Shown: one piece after another, positions 59,270 through 64,000 of the stretch | How the letters are laid out: the number at the start of each line of letters is the position of its first letter | Numbering within the stretch: position 1 is the stretch's first letter | Assembly (NCBI GenBank): GCA_907164885.2 | Contig: OU015492.1 | Location: 193,200,477 to 193,264,476 of the forward strand | Direction of reading: 5' to 3' | Source: Dolomedes plantarius | Taxonomy: Eukaryota; Arthropoda; Arachnida; Araneae; Dolomedidae | DNA: 64,000 nt | Program-made: the position numbers and the translations under genes | The notes under the pieces: model-generated | What the model was told of the DNA's origin: nothing | Seen by the model: only the letters and a program-made list of their open reading frames with translations | The model's database searches: none

Positions 59270-60160
59270 TCTATTGGAAAGTAATTGACCCTTGTTCATT
59301 AAATTTAGAAATTGAAATATTAAAATTTGGTGGTTTCAAAATTCATATCTTAAGCTATTAATAGTTTATGTTTATTATTATTTAGGATTTAAGACAGTAG
59401 TGCATCTTATTATAAATATATAACAAGTAAGTAGTATATATTATGCCTTAAATTTTGTACATTTACAGCATTTGTCTATTTCAAGATAATTTTACTGCAG
59501 TAAACGAGTGGATAACAGCTGATATATGCATCTCAATTTTTTAAATTAAGGTTTCTAGCTTTTATTCTTTGTTGTGAAAACAAATAATATATCCTATTAT
59601 TGTTGGCAAAAAAGTTTTCATGAAGTAAGATTATATTTAATATGGTTTTTCTATAAATGAAATCTTTAAACTCATTTTTCTCAGTTTGTGATTTTTCAAA
59701 TTCTCCCCATCTTCGAAATGCTAAGGCTTCTACAATTCTAATGCAAATGGTCTAATTTTTTTTTTTGATTAATCTTGATACTTACTGTATCAAAACATCT
59801 GAGTGGTTTTTTGATATCTATGAAAAAACTTTTTAAAAAAATTTATGAATCTAAAAAAGTACTATTTTCTATCGTTTTTTCCATATGCAACCACATTTTA
59901 TTTTTTTTTACCCTGATCTACTTATTTTATTTAAAATCTGCTCAGAAGTTTTATGTAGTTAGGTATGATGAACAAGTGGTAAAAAAATCTAGTTCCAAAT
60001 GTAAAAATTAAAAAAGAAGTAGGAATTTGAAAATTATTGAATTTTTTTTAAAACATTCAAATTTTTATAAAAAATTATAAAAATGTTAACAATTTGAAAT
60101 GTTTTATTATTTTGTATCATTCAGACTTACTTAAATATGATTTCAGAATTTTAATATAGG
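59270..60160. other. AT-rich 3' region of the nested element
   Basis: No second gene was recognised between the transposase stop and the right tip. The frame at 59775-60011 has no family resemblance. Confidence 0.6.
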
Positions 60161-61874
60161 CATTATTTAAGAAAAAAAGATTTTTGGTACCGAGTCCCCT
60201 TAAAGCCCATCTCTCGGATATGGTTTCTTTCATCAGTTACCATAGCCAAAAGTAAATTATCGGGATGGTCAAAGTAAGCATTCCGTTGTAAAACGGGATC
60301 AACAACTTGAAGCAGCTCTTCTGGTAAGTACCTTGTAGATTCAATAGTTTTGTAAACATGTCTAGGCCCATCTGTGAATTTGCGGTTTATTTTTATGGCA
60401 AACCATGTAGGCATATAACATTTGAGAATGAATGTGACAATTTCTCTCAGATTTTCAGAAGGTCTTGACACACTGATGTAGAGGCGCAAAACTCGGTTTG
60501 CAGTAGTAAGCCATCTTGAATGTGACATTGGGCCAGGATCACGTACTACAAAGTCTTCTGAACAATGTCCTGCCTTGATGACTTCTGATATCTCAAGCAA
60601 GTACAATTGGTCCTTGCTAAGAATACGCTTGTCAACTTTGGAATCTCACAATCAATAGGATTAAAATCAACAACTGGTAGTCTTTCACAATCAGGTAGGG
60701 CCTTTCCAATCGGTCCGGAATATCCTATTGGGCCTGATGTATTTCCATCTAAGTGTTGGAAAAGGTGGCGTAATGGCAGTTCGTTGAAATGGAGAAGACA
60801 AATGCTCCATTGTAGAGGTCTTCTCACATGTATCTCTATTTGTCGAATTACACCATTTCTTAAGCCCGTATTAATAACAGTACCGTCACATCCAACAACT
60901 TCCAATTTGTCAAGTGAAAAGCCATTTTCTGATAAATAAGACGTGACGCTTTTGGCTATGTCTGTTGCTGAGCTTGAAGAAGGACAAGTGTGTCCTATGT
61001 AAGTGGAGCCTGGATCCTGAATTAAAGAGTAATGCTCCTCCTTGTAAGTTCTGCGAAAGTGTTTTCTGTCAGTTTTTTCAATTGACAATGATTTGTCTTT
61101 TCGTCCATCAAAGTAAAGACCATAAATTTCTAAACTTATATCACTTTGCAAACTAGCTCTCACACAAGTTTTTTTCTCTTTGGACTTTACTCTTGTCTAC
61201 AACATAAGAAATATCTGATTAATTAATCAACCCAACATCTTGCAGTACACTTGAAGCAATAGCAGCAGTAGCGCGATCCAATACGCCATATCGGTCACTC
61301 GTCATGTATCGGTCACTCGTTACGGCGTGGCATTCGCCACGTACGCCTCGCCTCTCTGTCCAGGTAGGCTACTCTGCTGTTTTTGACGAAGCTGCGCGAA
61401 CGAATTCCACTTGAATATCAAAGTTTATCTGATATGCTTGGATTTTAAATATATTATTGTAATAGAATTAAACTATAGCATCTCTAAAAGTCGTATGATT
61501 AAAATGTACTAAACAGTCAAATTTTGAAATTTTGCAAAAACTACTAATTTTACTCATTTTGTACTATGTTGCGCGACCAGAAGATATGAAACAAATGTAT
61601 AATAAGTGCAAATATATTGATTTTACATACTTTTAGTAGTTATTTCATGGTATAAGAATGCAATTAAAACCATCTGACGTGCATTAAAAAATTATGAAAA
61701 ATTAGGTTTTTCACAATTTTTTGCTAACTTTGATGGCATTGCGCGACCAGAAGACAAATTAATAAAAAAATAATAATTAGTGATTTTTTAACGTCTATAC
61801 CAATGGCAACTTTTGTGCACTCTAGCGATCTGAAATTTAAAAAAAAGTTTTTTTCGAACCACCCTATTAAGCAC

Positions 61875-63480
61875 TGGCGGTCACTTTTCTTCTACAATTG
61901 GCATTACAAAAATATTATTCTTTCATATACTACGCTGTCGCCTGGTTGCTTCCTTTATAGGAAGCATCTTTGTAATCTACAAACAGATTCTCAACAGGGA
62001 TTGCGGTCACATGGTATTAACCTAGCTAACACTATTCAATTTCAAACTCATTTTTTAACACACGCGTGCTGTTCATTGTATCATACCCTGTAATATGGAT
62101 GATATTGTGATGAACAGAAGTCTATACAAGTATTTTACATGAGATTTGACAGTTAGAGAAAAGCATATGTAGAAAATAAACCATGTCAGAAGTGCTCTTG
62201 CACCACGACCTTTCTTTCATTTTTTTTATATAATTGTAAGATAAAGATTTCTTATAAAGACCCTGCAGTAATAGTTTAAATCTTTGTTACTAAAGTTGTA
62301 AATTTTCTATATGCCTGATTTTGAACACCTATAGAGGTTTTATGGATGCGTTTAAAATAAAATTACTTGTATTCTGCAATAATTTTTTTAAACCTAACGC
62401 CTAAATAAAAAATAGAAAAAACTTTGCTTCAAACTTTCAAAAATGCTAGGTTGTATTAGACTTGAAACACATAAAAATGTTTTATAGAGACTACGTTTTT
62501 ATATCATTGATTATCAACCGTTAAAACGTTTCATATATTGAGACAAGCGTGAAAGGGAATTTAAAATTCAACTAACTTGACAAAATTATAAATAAATAAA
62601 TCATAAGATATGCTCATTCAAAATGACAAAATGTATATTTTTTTCTTAAAAAATGCAAGAACTTTGTACTTTAATCCAGGAATGTTTTTTAGTACATGAT
62701 ATCTTATAAAGATATAGGAAAATAAGTTAAACAACAAATACTAAACCATCAACGTAACTACTTTTGGATTAAGGTACTGTCTCAGTTTCGTTCAATCCAT
62801 TAAAAGATTTAAATATATTATATTTTTTTATTATATCTATGTCTCTCTCAGATATATATATTCGGTTTCATCCAATTTCCTTTGTGTCTATGTATCTCGC
62901 AAAAAATGTAATAAAATTCAGTAGACAGTAATATGATAACCACTGAATAAACTATTCGGGGATGCAATAATCAAATGAATAAACAGACACAAACAATGGA
63001 TCTGTATATATGTAAATTCACATAAGAATCTAACGTACCTAATCCAATACAAATATTGTTTCTTTACATGTCCCGAAAACTTTAGATGAAGACGTATCGA
63101 TTGAGGCTGGGAAGGCTGGAGAACTCCGGAACAGAATGTTCATGAATATTTGAGGTATCCGGAAACAAGATTTTACCTTCTTCCTACCCAAGAGAAGAAA
63201 CTTATTCCAGATGATAAAATATGGACACCTGCTTCTTACATGCCCGATTCAACCGAAGTGGTAATTTCTGTATAGTAAAAAAACGTGAACCATTTCTTTA
63301 GCGGATAAAATAGCAGTGCTAGATAAGATCTAAATTGTTTCCTCTTCACCACTTCGTAAAATACATATGCTTATATTATAATAACTAAACATGCTAAATA
63401 TTTATGGTCTTTCGAGAATTGAACATTGATCGTTTGTAAAAAGAAAAAACTAACTTTCGACTCTAATTGAATAAATTTAA
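61875..63480. other. AT-rich sequence without recognised features
   Basis: Nothing was recognised between hAT-like copy 2 and the TA array. Confidence 0.45.
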
Positions 63481-63485
63481 TAGTA

Positions 63486-64000
<515 letters not shown>

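Larger units (their letters stand above)
57392..60199 (+). mobile_element. TTAA-inserting DNA transposon (Kolobok-like) nested in hAT-like copy 2
   Basis: The tips GGGGACTCGGTAC and GTACCGAGTCCCC are perfect 13-bp inverted repeats. TTAA flanks both (57388-57391 and 60200-60203). The corresponding site in hAT-like copy 1 (about 21812) reads CGCTTAAAGCCC with a single TTAA, so the empty site is directly visible. The element is 2808 bp and carries a plus-strand transposase pseudogene. TTAA plus this protein family points to Kolobok rather than piggyBac. Confidence 0.92.
56997..61310 (-). pseudogene. hAT-like transposase, copy 2, split by a nested element
   Basis: Reading from the right, decayed N-terminal text (DRATAAIASSVLQDVGL, about 61280) leads into the 205-residue frame from 61163. 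That frame carries YFDGRKDKS, VVGCDGTVINTG and WSICLLHFNELPLRHLF, which by order and content resemble the first Asp, second Asp and CxxH block of hAT transposases. After the frame break near 60640 the next frame (60606) has SRWLTTANRVLRLYIS. It is cut at 60199 by the nested element and resumes at 57380 (MKAKQAISESDFIRIF) to 57117, then decayed C-terminal text to about 57000. The identification with hAT is by motif order plus the 8-bp duplication. No BED finger was seen. Confidence 0.72.
56146..61866 (-). mobile_element. hAT-like element with long TIRs, copy 2 (carries a nested element)
   Basis: The TAGGGTGGTTCGAAAAAAA tips and about 530-bp inverted arms match those of the copy at 20569-23423. 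A different exact 8-bp duplication, TTAAGCAC, borders it (56138-56145 and 61867-61874), so this is an independent insertion. Removing the nested 57392-60199 element and one TTAA leaves about 2.9 kb, the same size as copy 1. Confidence 0.9.
56138..61874. repeat. 8-bp target-site duplication of hAT-like copy 2
   Basis: TTAAGCAC at 56138-56145 and 61867-61874. Confidence 0.9.

Noticed and set aside
57392..60199. piggyBac assignment from the TTAA target
   Set aside because: The protein lacks piggyBac blocks (GGVDLLD, WNDN), while CPxGxDSWC and NANESLH fit the Mutator-like/Kolobok type.

Overview
The window is AT-rich eukaryotic DNA from an animal, most likely an arachnid and probably a spider. 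That placement is an inference from the style of its repeats: Tc1-like elements typical of arthropods, tRNA-derived SINEs, a PIN/CXC protein family and a transposase-like family common in arthropods, and long TA microsatellites. No operons, rRNA, CRISPR or phage features are present. I found no convincing host protein-coding gene. Almost every recognisable reading frame belongs to a decayed mobile element.

Layout. 0.1-1.75 kb: a Tc1-like element with both ends and a TA duplication, internally deleted and carrying extra sequence. 2.7-2.9 kb: a reverse-strand tRNA-derived SINE with an 11-bp target duplication. 4.6-5.8 kb: an old Tc1 relic split by a 204-bp hAT-type MITE (8-bp duplication). 10.96-14.40 kb: a 3.4-kb unit with about 0.5-kb terminal inverted repeats, carrying a gene for a PIN/FEN-like nuclease-fold protein that ends in a cysteine-rich CXC module; no DDE transposase is seen in it. 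20.57-23.42 kb: copy 1 of a hAT-like family (about 530-bp TIRs, 8-bp duplication). 24.4-26.24 kb and 30.4-32.2 kb: TA arrays loaded with TA-targeting elements. 27.4-28.95 kb: a piggyBac relic with palindromic terminal motifs. 32.86-36.01 kb: a non-autonomous LTR retrotransposon on the minus strand with a 5-bp duplication. 36.45-37.11 kb: a TTAA-flanked MITE. 37.66-38.15 kb: a pogo-like MITE. 39.28-39.49 kb: a palindromic MITE. 44.16-44.73 kb: a mariner relic. 46.2-46.73 kb: a Helitron-like 3' end. 47.6-47.9 kb: a second SINE with a 13-bp duplication. 49.18-49.71 kb: a foldback element. 52.91-53.70 kb: a 316-bp tandem repeat. 53.95-54.9 kb: an LTR-like block. 56.15-61.87 kb: copy 2 of the hAT-like family, split by a 2.8-kb TTAA-inserting element whose empty site survives in copy 1. 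63.6 kb to the edge: the start of another mariner/IS630-type element.

How the parts relate. Several insertions are nested, so a relative order can be read: hAT-like copy 2 predates the TTAA element inside it, and the old Tc1 predates the hAT MITE. The two hAT-like copies share one frame break but have different target duplications, which suggests that an already broken lineage was moved by a transposase supplied in trans. The least understood item, and the best candidate for an undescribed system, is the 10.96-14.40 kb unit.
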